A stretch of 64,000 bases of DNA from Argyresthia goedartella. Taxonomy: Eukaryota; Arthropoda; Insecta; Lepidoptera; Argyresthiidae. The position numbers and the translations under genes are program-made. Below are positions 21,440 to 32,110 of the stretch, piece after piece; the first letter of the stretch is position 1; each line of letters opens with the position of its first letter. Location of the stretch: NCBI GenBank assembly GCA_949825045.1, contig OX463829.1:1798001-1862000 (forward strand), in the 5' to 3' direction. The notes beneath the pieces were generated by a model. The model ran no database searches and was not told where the DNA came from. It worked only from the letters and a program-made list of their open reading frames with translations.

Positions 21440-23160
21440 CTAATCTACGGGCAGCCGATACAACGTTGCTACCGCTCGTTTTAGAACCGAGCCTCCTACT
21501 AGAACCTCTGCAGACCGGGGGGTCCCGTCCTTGCCAGGGAACAAGTTAACAATGCGCCCCCTGCGCCAACGTAGTGGCGGTAGGTTAGCATCCTTAACCA
21601 GAACGAGGTCACCAACACTAGGGGGGCTGGTTTTGTCAGTCCACTTAAGGCGCTGTTGTAAGATATGCAGATACTCGAGCGACCAACGCTTCCAGAAATT
21701 CTGAGTAAACTGCTGCAACATCTGATACCTTGACAACCGATACAATTTCACTCCCCCGAAGGGGTGCTCGGGCAACGCGTTAAGTGGCTGACCTATCAAG
21801 AAATGGCCTGGGGTCAGAGCCTCCAGGTCATTTGGATACGAGCTGAGCGGACACAACGGTTGCGAATTGAGAACGGCCTCGATCTTACAAAACAATGTCG
21901 CGAGCTCCTCAAAAGTCAGCGCGGTCTGACCTACTATACGCCCCAAGTGCGTCTTAGCTGACTTAACTACGGCCTCAAAAATCCCACCCCAGTGGGGGCA
22001 AATCGGTGGGCTGAAGGTCCACTGTATACCCCGACGGGAGAGGGCCGTTCCAATATCCACTTTATTTACATTCAAAAAGTTGACTATCTCTCGTAAGTAT
22101 CGTTCCGCACCGATGTAGTTAGTGCCGTTATCAGAGCGGATCAAAGTTGGAAGTCCCCTTCGAGAAACAAACCTATCCAAACAACACTGATTCAGGGACA
22201 TCCCGTTCGAGGTAGGTGCTGACCCATCAAAAACAACTCGAATCTTGCCGGTAGGGGTTCGTAGGACGGCATGGTGTGGAAGGAAACAATGATCCTCAGA
22301 TCTCCAGTCCACACCCGATACCGACATGTGTCCTAACGACTCATACTCCCTCATGAAATCAACATATTTTTGTTTAAATACGGCGTCCCTTGTCATCCTA
22401 CGCTCCATCGACATCAATCTCGTCTCAGCCATCTTCCTAGATTCTCCTAGTGGAGGTCGATCGGCCCTGAAAGGCAGTCGAGTTACAAAACGACCAGAAC
22501 GAAGGCGACCAGTACTATTCTGGTAAAACAACTCGCACTCTTCTTCGTCTGCGTCGACTCGACGAACGGTGGGAGGTTCCTCTATCTCCCAGAAACGTTG
22601 GATAGCGTCTGACAACGCTGAGCCAATAAGTATGCCATTGGCAATGCCGGACCCATGATCACGTGACCAAACTTAGTATCCACAGCAATCAACCCGTCCG
22701 GCTGAAGAACTCGCCGATCCGACAACAGAAACCTACCCAGAACGTCTGCTCCCAGTAGCAGGTCGACCGGGGCTGGAGTGTCAAAATCGGGATCCGCCAA
22801 CTTGAGTCCTGATGTCAGGAATCGAACGGCCGGATTCAACTTCACCAAGGGGTGTCTGCCCATGACATGCGTCATCACTAAAGCTTGCACGGATGTTTTT
22901 GTCAAAATGTCATAACGTGGAGAGAACGTGATCACCGATTGACCAACTACATTCGTAACCGTAACATTCCCCACGCCCCGTATTGATTTATTATAGCTAT
23001 TTACCTTGAGGCCCAACCATTTTGCTAAATCGTTCGATACAATGCAGCCCTGAGCTCCAGAATCTAATAGGGCGCGAACGTATGTTGGGTTGCCCGCCAA
23101 ATCCCAAACAAGCACAGAGGCGATCGGTAACACCACCGTCTCCGGTTGGGGGGCAACAAA
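21440..23160 (-). pseudogene. BEL pol remnant: protease, partial RT fused to integrase (element 2)
   Basis: Protease frame 22582-23136: RALLDSGAQGCIVS, then VDLLLGADVLGRF, a complete retropepsin-like domain. The frame shifts by one near 22610 into 21440-22615, which reads HHAVLRTPTGKIRVVFDGSA (the start of a Pao-type RT) and then changes near 22185 to DRFVSRRGLPTLIRSDNG of the integrase, ending KRAVATLYRLPVD. The YxDD-containing palm and RNase H are lost. Non-functional for replication; the protease portion alone is intact. Confidence 0.85.
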
Positions 23161-23178
23161 TGGTTGGGCCGCAAATTC

Positions 23179-24981
23179 CTAGCGAGGACCCCCGGGGCCC
23201 CACTGTGCCTGTAACCGATCAGGTATGCAGCTATACGCCAGCGGGTCCCATTGTACAAATGGCCCACGCGCCGGTTCCATTCCCAACCTACGATTCCCCT
23301 TAAAGGGGGGTGGGCGTGAATTCAACCGTGGCCGCTCCATGAGCGGGGGGGACATCACATGTGACCGATGAGGACGAGGCGACGAGCGGGGCGACAACTG
23401 AGGCGGCGTCCGAACCGCACCCGCATAGCTCGAAGGTGTCCCATGCCACCCGCCCGTTACGGCCTGCTCAACACACCCAATGTCCCGCTGAGTCGGATGC
23501 TGAGTCGCAACCGAAAACTCAGGGCCCCCCATGTGATGACCCTGAGTGCGGCCCTGCACCCTAGTACTGCCCTGTGCACGTGGGGACGTTGGCCCCTGAG
23601 TTGCGCTCCGAGTCGCAAACGAATTCTCAGGGCCCCATGCCGTGTCACCCTGGGTACGGCCCTGTGGACGTGGGGACATTGGCCCCTGAGTTGCGCTCCG
23701 AGTCGCAAACGAATTCTCAGGGCCCCATGCCGTGTCACCCTGGGTACGGCCCTGTGGTGGCTGTTGGCCGGACCGGTTCATGCACAACAGATTGTTGTGG
23801 GCCCCACCACAATATCCGCACATTTTTGTGCGCGTGCAGTCCCTAGCCATGTGTGGCCCGAGGCACAGGAAACACCAGCTCCGCTGCTTGGCCATCCGGC
23901 ACCGTCCCTGAACCCTAAGTTCCCCGAACTTATTGCAATTGGCCACAGCATGGCCAATCTGCCTACAACATGGGCAGGTCTCACTATGTGGGGTCAATGC
24001 ACTCACAGTCCCATACGACTGCCGGTTGGTGCGGTCCTTCCTCGTCGGAGGGCCCCTACTCACAGCGCTCCCGGCAGCTCTCTGTGGCTCCGAAGGATGG
24101 GTGACCGTCAACCCCAAATTCTCTGCCCGTCGAGCCTCCTCTTCCAAGAATCCGACCAAGTCGGAGAAGGCGGGCAGGTCCTCGGCCGACCTCCCGTGAG
24201 ACTGTTCGAAACGAGTCTGCACGTCAGCGGGTAGGCGGGAAAGTACAATGTACAGCAGTAGGTACGACCATTCACCAACCGGAAGTCCAAGATTCTCTAG
24301 AGCCTTGGTGACGGACAACAACGGGTTCAAAACCTCCGTCTGTATGGCCCCGACCTTGTTCACAACCGGGATACTAAACAAACGGTTCAGTTGGGCATCG
24401 GCCAACCTCCGTTTGTTATGGTAACGTCTGACCAACAATTGTCTGGCCGTTTCATAGTTACCCTCCGTAACTGTCAAATGAGCGACCAGCTCCCTAGGCT
24501 CACCCCTCAATGCTGCCACCAGCTGAGCCATCTTGACAGACTTGGTAATGTCCGATCGCATGTGCACCAAACTGTCGAACAGATTGATGAAGCTCATCCA
24601 TTCACCGGACACTCCGTCAAAAGTAGGCATAGTTATGGCCGGTAACCTGGACCCTGAACCCTGAAGCGGCAGAGGTGCTTCAATGTCACCACCATGGCTG
24701 GACTCGCGCTGTCTACGTATGTCCGCAGCCTTCTGCGTGATAGCAGCTGCCATCTCCATACATTGGTCGACATCCCCTAGCAACCGTGACAGCCTGTCAG
24801 GTGCGCAACCATCAACTGATTCCGCCTGCGTGGACAATTCGAGCACCCTATTGTAACGTTCCTTAACGTCCATAGACCGCTCCAATACCACATCATGCCT
24901 ATCTAAACGGTCTATCAGACCGTGTGCGGAAAACCATCTGAGTTCCTTAGAAACACCCTTCTGGATTTCAGATAACGACAT
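23179..24981 (-). CDS. BEL gag polyprotein, intact (element 2)
   Basis: An uninterrupted 600-codon frame starting MSLSEIQKGVSKELRW on the minus strand, downstream of the 5' LTR and an ~480 bp leader. The N-terminal helical region is followed by the Pao-type capsid segment (MPTFDGVSGEWMSFINLF) and three CCHC zinc knuckles: CPCCRQIGHAVANC, CFLCLGPHMARDC and CGYCGGAHNNLLC. A 29-residue tandem repeat with QGDTAWGPENSFATRS follows, then a Pro/Arg-rich tail. Pol lies in another frame just downstream, so ribosomal frameshifting or separate translation would be needed. Gag normally assembles virus-like particles and packages the RNA. It is the only full-length gag in the window. Confidence 0.88.
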   Translation of the reverse strand: MSLSEIQKGVSKELRWFSAHGLIDRLDRHDVVLERSMDVKERYNRVLELSTQAESVDGCAPDRLSRLLGDVDQCMEMAAAITQKAADIRRQRESSHGGDIEAPLPLQGSGSRLPAITMPTFDGVSGEWMSFINLFDSLVHMRSDITKSVKMAQLVAALRGEPRELVAHLTVTEGNYETARQLLVRRYHNKRRLADAQLNRLFSIPVVNKVGAIQTEVLNPLLSVTKALENLGLPVGEWSYLLLYIVLSRLPADVQTRFEQSHGRSAEDLPAFSDLVGFLEEEARRAENLGLTVTHPSEPQRAAGSAVSRGPPTRKDRTNRQSYGTVSALTPHSETCPCCRQIGHAVANCNKFGELRVQGRCRMAKQRSWCFLCLGPHMARDCTRTKMCGYCGGAHNNLLCMNRSGQQPPQGRTQGDTAWGPENSFATRSATQGPMSPRPQGRTQGDTAWGPENSFATRSATQGPTSPRAQGSTRVQGRTQGHHMGGPEFSVATQHPTQRDIGCVEQAVTGGWHGTPSSYAGAVRTPPQLSPRSSPRPHRSHVMSPPLMERPRLNSRPPPFKGNRRLGMEPARGPFVQWDPLAYSCIPDRLQAQWGPGGPR

Positions 24982-25459
24982 GATCGGAACTATACTTACT
25001 CACAATTTGCAGTAACTCAATTTTATTGGACCCTCCAGTCTATAACCCAAACGAGGGAACCCTAAACTATAACTTAAACAATGTTGTTTTCCTTAAACAA
25101 TAGGAACCGAGTTTTATATCTATAAAAATTCTGTAAATAACAATTTAGTTTCCCTTTATCACTACAACACACACAGATAGTCAATATTAGTTCAAGTTAT
25201 AAATTGCTATAACTGAAAACAATGTAATAGCCTGCTACCAATAGATGTAACTACCTATGTTAACCAAAACATTCATTAGCATTACTAGACCACTAATAGA
25301 TTGACTAACTGGTACAATACTACCAATCTATGTGGATATAGGAACACAACCAAGTTATCTAATAACCGCCTATACCTACAGATTGATAGTCCCAAATCGT
25401 GCCTTCCTGGAGCCCTTGACGGCTGCAAATCTCAGGAAGCCACGCTCTAGCTACCAAAG

Positions 25460-26006
25460 TGTTCAGGCTTCTCGGCACCTAATGACCTCGTAGGGGCCCA
25501 TCAGCTACGAGGTAGCGTAGCGATCAGTTGCCAAGAAGTGTGAACGTCGGCGATTCACCGAGCTAAAATGATTGGGTTCGATCTAACCTGGTCTGTGCTT
25601 CGGTCCCGTCAACCTCCTGTCTCTCTGCAAGGCCCGGGTGCACCCTAGGCTCTTCTTGGTAGACAGGTTCTTCAGCCAACCTCCTGTGTGACTGGCGGGC
25701 CAGCCTCGATCAGCACAGTGTTCCAACACAGGTTATGTTACGTGGTAAAAAACCAATCGGCCACGTAAATGCGAACTTTATCTGGTTCGGGGAACCACAA
25801 CACACTCAGCTATATAGACAATCCTGAGGGAACCTCGAATACATTCCAGATGGACTGCGATTTAATTTCAATACCCTATCCAAAACGCGTTTACATTGCG
25901 AGGGCTTTCGTCTGTCAGTTGTCAAAACCTGCAAGGTTGGCAGCAACGTCAAATTCAAAATGGCCGTTCAGAAACCATCGATCGAATATCGATTTGGAAT
26001 CGAACA
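25460..26006 (-). repeat. 5' LTR of BEL element 2
   Basis: About 547 bp, from TGTTCG (minus, at 26006) to CCTGAACA at 25460. It differs from the LTRs of element 1 at scattered positions (for example CGCGTTTTGGATAGGG versus CGCGTATTGGTTAGGG), so element 2 is a slightly different lineage. CTTTGGTAGC follows, as in element 1. Confidence 0.85.
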
Positions 26007-26202
26007 AACTCTATAATAACTTTAACAATTCGATGACGTTGCTGGTATCATCACCATCACCATTCTCCGCCCCATCAACCCACCGCTGGGCACAGGCCTC
26101 TTCTCTATAACGTGGATAGGTGGTCTGCCCACTGGCTTTGTTCTCGCTGTGATTACCGAAGTATTATTCCACCCACGTTCTGATTTTTTTCATTTTTAGT
26201 GT

Positions 26203-26630
26203 TCCGTAGCCGAAGGGTGCCAAACGGGACCCTATTACTAAGCCTCCGCTGTCCGTCCGTCCGTCCGTCTGTCACCAGGTTGTATCTCATTAACCGTGAT
26301 AGTTAGACAGTTGAAATTTTCACAGATGATATATTTCTGCTATAACAACAAATACAAAAAAAAAATAAAAAAAATAAGAGGCCTCCCATACAACAAACTT
26401 TTTTTCTCTCGTATTTGCTCGATATTGATAACGGCAACAGGTAGATGCTTGAAATATTCACAGATTATTTAGTTATATATTCATTTAAAAATTAATAAAG
26501 AAATTAAAATAAAATAAATATTTAAGGGGGCTCCCATACAACAAACGTGATTTTTTTGGCATTTTGATAGATAATGGTACGGAACCCTTCGTGCGCGAGT
26601 CCGACTCGCACTTCACCGGTTTCATTATTT
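26203..26630 (+). repeat. Family A repeat, copy with both ends
   Basis: Begins with GTTCCGTAGCCGAAGGGTGCC, carries CCGTCCGTCCGTCCGTCTG and ends with ACGGAACCCTTCGTGCGCG...CGGTTT. The two ends share GGAACCCTTCG-like and CGAAGGGT-like motifs in inverted orientation. Non-coding. Confidence 0.65.
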
Positions 26631-26851
26631 ACTACAAAACTAACAATCCGTACAACGTCACAATTAGAATGTTACTAGGTAACTAAGGGTCTCTGTTCCA
26701 TTATATAGAATATAGATCATTGTATATTCACATTGCAGCACCGTTAAACTTGCACACGATGGCGGGTGCGCGATATGTTATTGTGACATTAGCTGGCGCA
26801 GGCGCAAGCGCAGACGCAGGGCGCGGCCCGAGGCAGTCACAAAAGTTAACA

Positions 26852-26876
26852 CGCCGCCGCCGCCGCCGCCGCCGTG
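26852..26876. repeat. (CCG)n microsatellite
   Basis: A CCGCCGCCGCCG run of about eight units, followed by a short GAGAGAGAGA tract at about 26880-26890. No coding frame through it is supported. Confidence 0.7.
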
Positions 26877-27036
26877 TGTAGAGAGAGAGATGTGTAAGTG
26901 GTAAGTCAAGTCAGTTCAATTAAGAAGGTACTTTTAATATCATAACCATAGGTGTTCAAAAACTGTGTCGTAATGGTGTACTATCTCAATAAAAATCACA
27001 GGTATATACTTAACATTATTTATCTACACAAGTATC

Positions 27037-27528
27037 ATAAACCCTCTTTACTGCGTACAAAAACCGCACTTTACGATCAGCATAATGTTAAACTACTTGG
27101 TAAAAACTCATTTCTTATCTGAAAAATTACACATTATGACCATAATGTGTAATTTTTCTACATATTATGACATTCAAATTTCGACGTCGACGCCCGCCTG
27201 CATGCCGCCCCTAGTTTGTCTGTGAAGTTGGTACTGACATTCAAATTTCGAACACCGGCGCCCGCCCGCGTGCCGCCCCTAGTTTGTCTGTGAAGTTGGT
27301 ACTACAGAACAAGCTAAACAACTGCAGAGCCTCAATGCCGGTCAAACATGCGGTTCCTGAACACATCAAAGAGAGCTTATGCTATGTGTGTAGATAAACT
27401 AGTCTGTACATAATTAGGCATTAAAACTCTCGAGTGATATTATTATGAAACTCGCTTTCGGCTCGTTTCATAAGCCCACTCTTGAGTAATAATGCCCTCC
27501 ATTATGTAGCAGTCACATAAACTATTAT
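27037..27528 (+). repeat. Family C repeat, copy 1, with internal duplication
   Basis: Starts AACCCTCTTTACTGCGT and ends near TATGTAGCAGTCACATAA. Copies lie at 37795-38215 (minus) and 45858-46255 (plus). A perfect 18-bp palindrome occupies 27121-27158. A ~65 bp segment (GACATTCAAATTTCGA ... GAAGTTGGTACT) is duplicated in tandem at about 27169-27303, which the other copies lack. CTCGAGTG/ACTCTTGAG motifs near the end make a second partial foldback. No ORF; class unknown. Confidence 0.65.
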
Positions 27529-27884
27529 TATATAAATTAAGTTTTCAACAAAATAGGACTGTGCATATAAAATGTTGATCCTTACCAACGTTTGTATATT
27601 TTCATGCCAAACTACACGTAATAATAAAAAACACACATTTAATTCTACACCTTACAAAAAAATAACTATTTGCCGTCTCAAAACACTTCGCAGCTCCACA
27701 ATACTGATACACTTGCGTCGATTGCTGGAAGTACGCGACGCCGCGCCGGCTATACATATAACTCAACCTATATATATGCTGTATGCTCTTATATATAGCG
27801 CCAGTAAGTATGTGTGTCGCAACAGTACATGTGTACGACTCGAATGATTGGTGATGCAGGAAGCCTGGATCTAGGTCGAGGCGT

Positions 27885-28080
27885 GGACACTAAAAGTTAT
27901 GTGTCACGTTTTTTCCCACAGGGGGTGGCAGAGGTTCAGATTGTGCCCACGATAAGCCAGTAATTCAATGCCCCATTGTCCGTATCGGGGGGCTAGCCCA
28001 GGGTGTTCTCATGATGTTTGTCATCACCACAATCATCCAAATCGAAATCAGTTACTGTAGATATTTATAATAAGTATATT
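27885..28080 (-). repeat. SINE C fragment
   Basis: Related on the minus strand to 41232-41505 and the body of 55668-55955 (CCACCCCxxTGGGAA, GGGGCTAGCC and CAGTAATTCAATG-type blocks). The tRNA-like head is missing here. Confidence 0.55.
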
Positions 28081-28081
28081 A

Positions 28082-28380
28082 TTCTCTTCTCTCCGAATGG
28101 GCTCCGAGGTCTAATGGGTTTAACGCTTGCTTCTCACACAGGAGATGCAGGTTCGAAACTGACCATGTACCAACGAGATAATTAATTTATCTTAAGTACT
28201 TTATCGGACGTCAGTGTTTCGGTGGATACGTTAAGCTGTAGGTCCCGGCTACTATCGCTACGTGGTGTAAAACCCGCACTGAGCCAGCGTGATGGGGTAT
28301 GGCTAAAACTTACTCGTATCCGAGTAAAGGCCTGTGCCCCACGGTGGGGACGATAATGAGCTTCATTTATTATTACATCT
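28082..28380 (+). repeat. SINE C, tRNA-headed
   Basis: The head (28095-28165) has GAGGTCTAATGGGTTTAACGC and a box-B-like GCAGGTTCGAAACT motif. The body ends with GAGTAAAGGCCTGTGCCCC, a common lepidopteran SINE-type end. It is a retroposed element, not a tRNA gene. Confidence 0.6.
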
Positions 28381-28469
28381 TTCTCTTCTCTACTTAGGGA
28401 ACTCCCACTGATCGCTTTTTTTACCTTTAGAACATTCGTACAATTTACTCATATGAGTAATACTATATA

Positions 28470-28625
28470 TACGACCCAGGTTTTTGCCGAACTAAGAGGA
28501 AGTGCCACAGGACATGGAAGAGGATGGAAGGAGGAATGGAGGAGGAGGTCGAATGGCCTGAAATAAGGGAGGCCTTCGCCCAGCAGTGGTACACGACCAA
28601 GGCTTTGTAAAAAATGTTATTAACT
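28470..28625 (+). repeat. LINE 3'-end fragment
   Basis: Contains GGAGGCCTTCGCCCAGCAGTGG and a following GGCTTTGTAAAAA. This AGGCCTTTGCCCAGCAGTGG-type end is seen on 3' ends of RTE-like LINEs in moths. No ORF remains. Confidence 0.5.
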
Positions 28626-28639
28626 ACCTATGTAAATAT

Positions 28640-28985
28640 AATGGCAACAAATATAATGATCACCAAAATATTTTTTCTTACCCAAAATGGTTAAATGATC
28701 ACCAAAAACTGCAGAAAGTATCAGGGCAAAATACTGCGGTAGCTTACATGTAGAGTAAAGGGGGCGACCGAGGCGAAGTCCCCTTTATCCTTCGTGTTAG
28801 GTTGAACATGTAAGAACAACAAAAATACTTAAAACATAAACTTAAGTATACAAAACATAAAAAGAAGTTTGGTGATAATTTATCCAAACACAATTTGGTG
28901 ATCATTTACTAATTCTGGTAGTAATTTAAAATTTATTGCTAGTAAAATTTCGAATTTTTTGCTTATTGTTTAAACACAAGCCAAA
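28640..28985 (+). repeat. Family B repeat, copy 2
   Basis: Same order of blocks as 1876-2225 (ATAATGATCACCAAAATATT, CTGCGGTAGCTTA, CCCCTTTATCCTTCGTG, TTTGGTGAT, GTTTAAACACAAGC). Differences are scattered substitutions and small indels. Confidence 0.65.
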
Positions 28986-29589
28986 TATAATAATTACAGC
29001 TACATACACTTAGTTGGTACTCATAAAACTTACGACGAAATGAAGTATTTTACGTAATTGCCGTTAATCAAGGTTTGAATACTTCACATGGTGCTAAACC
29101 ACGCTAAATATTTAAATGTGTCCGCATAGCTGTGTTTTTGTAACCCCACATGCCAAATGTGGCGGCTGCTCGTCGAGTCAGATGCAGCGGGAGATTTGTC
29201 AACGCTCCTTTTAAGTAGCGTATAACAACATGTTACATAGATGACTATTGTAATAGCTGACTGGGAGGGGTGACAAAACAACTGGTAATTATATTATGAA
29301 TTGTAGCCTAAGTATCTGTTGCAGTAAGCAGAGATAGTGTGAAAAATGAATATAGAAATTCTAATGTTTGAAGGACAATGCCCACGATCGAATGTCAAAA
29401 AACCTGTCAAGTGCGATTTGAACTCGCGCACGAAGGGTTCCTTACCACCGTAAAATGGTAGGGATTGTGTGGAGTGAATAGTTTGGATTTTACATAGCAA
29501 AATGTTATTTACAAGTTATTGGTGCGGCTACTTTCACACTCCATGTACGTGACCAGGTGCATTCATAAGTTTTGTATTTGGTATTGAAA

Positions 29590-29790
29590 TAATTGTTGCA
29601 TTTTATTCTGCTTTTTAGTATTTGTTGTTTTAGCGGCAACAGTAATACATCATCTGTGAAAATTTCAACTGTCTAACTACCACGGTTCATGAGATACAGC
29701 CTGGTGACAGATGGACGGACGGACGGACGGACAGCGGACGCTTAGTAATAGGGTCCCGTTTTGCACCCTTTGGGTACGGAACCCTAAAAA
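29590..29790 (-). repeat. Family A repeat, fragment
   Basis: Minus-strand GGGTTCCGTACCCAAAGGG start (29765-29785) and GTCCGTCCGTCCGTCC run. A matching right-end motif (CGAAGGGTTCC) lies separately at about 29430-29445. Confidence 0.6.
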
Positions 29791-29975
29791 TTTGCATTTC
29801 CTTCCAAAGACAAGTTATACTTTTCTTTATTTATCCGGCACAGAAAGTATGATTTCAGGGATCAAAATGCAGACAGTAGAGTAGGTTAGTACAAGTGAGG
29901 AGTGACGGCCTGAGGGGAAAGAGGACATCGCAGAAGGGGTGACGTCCCGCACACCCGCACACCCGCAAAGGTGTG

Positions 29976-30723
29976 CGCGACCTTTGTCGTAGTGCTGCTC
30001 GACCTTTGTCGTAGTGCTGCTCGACCTTTGTCGTAGTGCTGCTCGACCTTTGTCGTAGTGCTGCTCGACCTTTTTCGTAGTGCTGCTCAACCTTTGTCGT
30101 AGTGCTGTTCAACCTTTGTCGTAGTGCTGCTCGACCTTTGTCGTAGTGCTGCTCGACCTTTTTCGTAGTGCAGCTCGACCTTTGTCGTAGTGCTGTTCAA
30201 CCTTTGTCGTAGTGCTGCTCGACCTTTGTCGTAGTGCTGCTCGACATTTGTCGTTGTGCTGCTCGACCTTTGTCGTAGTGCTGCTCGACCTTTTTCGTAG
30301 TGCTGCTCAACCTTTGTAGTAGTGCTGCTCGACCTTTGTCGTAGTGCTGCTCGACCTTTTTCGTAGTGCTGCTCAACCTTTGTCGTAGTGCTGTTCAACC
30401 TTTGTCGTAGTGCTGCTCGACCTTTGTCGTAGTGCTGCTCGACCTTTGTCGTAGTGCTGTTCAACCTTTGTCGTAGTACTGCTCGACATTTGTCGTTATG
30501 CTGCTCGACCTTTGTCGTAGTGCTGCTCGACCTTTTTCGTAGTGCTGCTCAACCTTTGTCGTAGTGCTGTTCAACCTTTGTCGTAGTGCTGCTCGACCTT
30601 TGTCGTTGTGCTGCTCGACCTTTGTCGTAGTGCTGCTCGACCTTTGTCGTTGTGCTGCTCGACCTTTGTCGTAGTGCTGCTCGACCTTTGTCGTTGTGCT
30701 GCTCGACCTTTGTCGTAGTGCTG
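29976..30723. repeat. Minisatellite: 34 tandem copies of a 22-bp unit
   Basis: The unit is CTCGACCTTTGTCGTAGTGCTG. I counted 34 copies with no length change (34 x 22 = 748). Each unit contains CGAC-CTTT-GTCG, a small stem. Variants recur in order: a CTTTTTCG unit, a CTCAACC unit and a TTCAACC unit follow one another three times (units 5-7, 18-20 and 26-28). Because 22 is not a multiple of 3, the array is open in several frames; these ORFs are not regarded as genes. Confidence 0.92.
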
Positions 30724-31464
30724 CTCAAGTCCGCATCGACGACCCTGTTAGTCGATTGCGATGTTGCTCACTTTGTAGCGTGCATTTGTAATTGTGTATT
30801 TGAAATGGCATTGGCTGCCTTTTCGTCCATAAATCCTTATATTTACGAACCGAGAAGGCACGAACCGAAGGCGGGGGTTGTAGCGAGGTTCGTAAAAAGG
30901 CTTTTCGAACGAGTGAGGAATAGATTTTTCTGCCTGAGAACCCAAAATCCAGCTACGAAGGTGCTATTTTTAACTCAGAAATGCTGGAAATACCTGGAAA
31001 TTGTCACTGTAGAAGGTTTAAATAAGTTGTAATATATCCCATCATAGCTAGTAAACCAGTTTATTTGCAAATCGTAAAATATAAATAGCTGTAGATATAC
31101 TCTTTTTTATTGGATGATGTAGACTTTGCTTTCTTAAATAATCCATACATCTTCACTTGGCCAATTTCAATAACAAAAATAGCGTATCAATAATGTGATA
31201 TTTTATAGTGCTGTGGGAATTACTAAATTAACTGCCGAGTTCTGATACAATTGATTGTTTAATTAATGAAATAATTCAGTATTATACAGGATGGTCAATT
31301 GTAAAGTTTGAATGTTGCTTTAGTATTTTGTAAATTACCACTACTTAGTCGGGAGTAACTTTAGAAAACAACACCTTGTATGATGAATAATTTTAGATTC
31401 CTAAGCTGTGTATTAATAATTAGATCAGATATTTATTATTCGAATCAAAATTAAAAACAAAATA
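30724..31464. other. Intergenic DNA, nothing recognised
   Basis: No gene or clear repeat boundary. Short ORFs at 30652-31032 (plus) and 30748-30945 (minus) show no known domain. Confidence 0.45.
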
Positions 31465-31708
31465 TGTGGCTTGGCAGTTTCGTTACCGTCACATGGTCAT
31501 TATGCGAAAATTTAATTAATTTTCATTACTTTTCTGCTATACAATAGTTTTTGTAGTAATGAGTAGGTTCTTGCAGGTACGAATTAACAAATATATTTCA
31601 TTTTTACAACATAAATTTTTAATATCGCATAAAATAAAAGTAACGAATAGTGAATACTTTTTCCTTACGCGGCATTCCTTGTGACGGTAGGTAAACGGCC
31701 AAGCCACA
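31465..31708. mobile_element. MITE with ~31-bp TIRs and TA target duplication
   Basis: The left end TGTGGCTTGGCAGTTTCGTT and right end (reverse complement TGTGGCTTGGCCGTTTACCT) match over about 29 bp with four differences. TA flanks both ends (31463-31464 and 31709-31710). Length is 244 bp without an ORF. TA duplication is typical of Tc1/mariner-derived MITEs. Confidence 0.8.
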
Positions 31709-32033
31709 TAATTTGACTAAGGTGTAGAGTTTGTAAAAATTGGGCTTGTGGAGTTAGGGCGTGTAGAGTTAGAAGCTTAGCTCTTTAAGAGATCTGATAA
31801 CTTTTTGACAATGCGAGCCGGTCTCGTCTTGCTAAAATTTTACATGAAAATGTTTTTGGTGGGATTTCACTTCTTTTTGTAAGTTGCCTGAGACAATTTT
31901 TTTTGTTCATGTTGCTTTATTTTTTGGGGTGTATTTCTTGCACATCAGAGGTGCCTTTTTTCACAGCTAACACTCTATCTTTGCCTTTTTTGGATTCGTA
32001 AAATATGTTTGTGGAATCAGGATTCAGCTTTGT

Positions 32034-32110
32034 CGTTTCTGTTTTAGACTCAAAGTCAAAGTCAAAGTCAAAATAATTTATTACTGTAGATATTTACATA
32101 TACTTAGTAA
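32034..32110 (-). repeat. CR1-like 3' tail fragment
   Basis: On the minus strand it reads ACTAAGTATATGTAAATATC, TACAGTAATAAA and a TTTGAC-repeat tail. It matches the 3' end of the LINE at 4876-10604 but with a different tail repeat unit. Confidence 0.6.

Larger units (their letters stand above)
21272..26006 (-). mobile_element. BEL/Pao LTR retrotransposon 2, inverted, internally deleted, 3' LTR truncated
   Basis: Same family as element 1 but on the minus strand, 3' end facing it. The 5' LTR is complete (25460-26006). The 3' LTR keeps only the first ~136 bp (21272-21407). It encodes an intact 600-residue gag, the protease and the first part of the reverse transcriptase, then jumps near 22185 into the integrase core, losing the polymerase active site, RNase H and integrase N-terminus. 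Over the shared integrase (~240 residues) I count about 10 differences from element 1. It cannot replicate alone. Confidence 0.88.

Noticed and set aside
16259..26006. Endogenous virus with an envelope gene
   Set aside because: No envelope-like frame lies between integrase and the 3' LTR in either element; they are simple BEL/Pao retrotransposons.
29827..30464. Minus-strand ORFs through the minisatellite (Ser/Thr/Gln/Arg-rich repeats)
   Set aside because: The repeat length is not a multiple of 3 and lacks stops in several frames, so open frames follow from the repeat itself; there is no start context or homology.
29976..30723. Possible CRISPR array
   Set aside because: The 22-bp units are contiguous with no unique spacers, and the genome is eukaryotic; it is a minisatellite.
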